NCBI GenBank assembly: GCA_964035015.1
Contig: OZ036008.1
Location: 2,002,376 to 2,066,375 of the forward strand
Direction of reading: 5' to 3'
From: Corallium rubrum
Taxonomy: Eukaryota > Cnidaria > Anthozoa > Scleralcyonacea > Coralliidae
DNA: 64,000 bases
A program made the position numbers and the translations under genes. Each line of letters starts with the position of its first letter. Positions within the stretch are counted from its first letter, which is position 1. This document shows, piece after piece, positions 63,626-64,000 of this stretch. Below the pieces are notes generated by a model. That model worked only from the letters and a program-made list of their open reading frames with translations. It ran no database searches and was not told the origin of the DNA.

Positions 63626-63789
63626 GGCATTTCCAGTTCAGAACTTCATCGCCGTCGTGGTGTTGACGAATTCAATGTAAATTGATTCCGATACATTCCG
63701 ACAAACGAAGATCCACCTGGCGTATGTATATAAGTCATGATAAACTCCACACGTCACAAAACGTCATAAAAAAGTCAACAGATAAACAT

Positions 63790-63905
63790 CCCTCGCAAAA
63801 TCGAGATTTCGTTGACTATACATAACTCGGCAAAGAGGTCTGGACACGAGACACAGGCAACCCATGTCAAGATTAGTGAGCTGCCTCGCTACGCTCGGCA
63901 GCAAT
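63790..63905 (-). repeat. Repeat shared with 13600-13680
   Basis: CATAACTCGGCAAAGAGGTC, TGGACACGAGACACA and CATGTCAAGATTAGTGAGCT are the complement of sequence at 13600-13660. CTGCCGAGCG(T/A)AGCGAGG also occurs near 12635. Confidence 0.7.
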
Positions 63906-64000
63906 AACATACTAACTTTTAGATAAAATTGCACAAAGATTGCACGCAAAACAATGTAATTCTTAGACCAACATTCTACCCTCTATAATGGTTCTGTTCA

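Overview
This is a eukaryotic, animal-type genomic window: AT-rich, with GT-AG introns, long introns and no operons. Its mobile elements (Mutator-like transposases, hAT, piggyBac-like and PIF/Harbinger-like miniatures, Penelope, LINE, SINEs derived from tRNA and 5S rRNA) suggest an invertebrate. An anthozoan cnidarian is my best guess, but that is inference from element style, not from a marker gene. No rRNA operon, intact canonical tRNA gene or CRISPR array was seen.

Host genes are few. (1) A minus-strand gene has four phase-compatible exons between 34399 and 20070. It encodes at least 161 residues of unrecognised protein, and a possible Cys-rich last exon lies at 19796-19632. (2) A two-exon plus-strand gene (22439-23476) sits inside an intron of gene 1 and encodes a 201-residue protein with four predicted membrane helices. 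(3) A minus-strand paralogue of gene 2 has its membrane-coding exon at 44953-44433, and its best first exon is at 52933-52843. The roughly 7.9 kb intron between them holds a 1.6 kb hexamer array, large inverted repeats and a (TATTG)n array. (4) A small two-exon membrane protein lies at 63625-63223 (minus). Several first-exon-like stubs are listed with low confidence.

Transposon genes: an apparently intact two-exon Mutator-like transposase at 493-2655 (minus); a 2.7 kb Mutator-type element at 60221-62917 with a transposase exon, inverted ends and a 10 bp target duplication, inserted into another ORF; a decayed LINE (endonuclease and reverse transcriptase pieces) at 53466-55690; a LINE 3' fragment near 10.2-10.5 kb; a Penelope GIY-YIG fragment with a hammerhead-like motif at 25.9-26.4 kb; and a hAT fragment inside a TIR element at 6445-7629.

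Most of the rest is miniature inverted-repeat elements, many with clear target duplications, often nested or abutting. Simple repeats are numerous: (CACTT)n, (AACAC)n, (CTGT/CTGC)n, a 17-mer minisatellite, a hexamer array, (TATTG)n, (GT)n and (TATG)n. The notable point is how these elements interact with genes and with each other: a minisatellite has grown inside one element's termini, one element sits 35 bp upstream of a splice acceptor, and one element family carries paired CRE palindromes.
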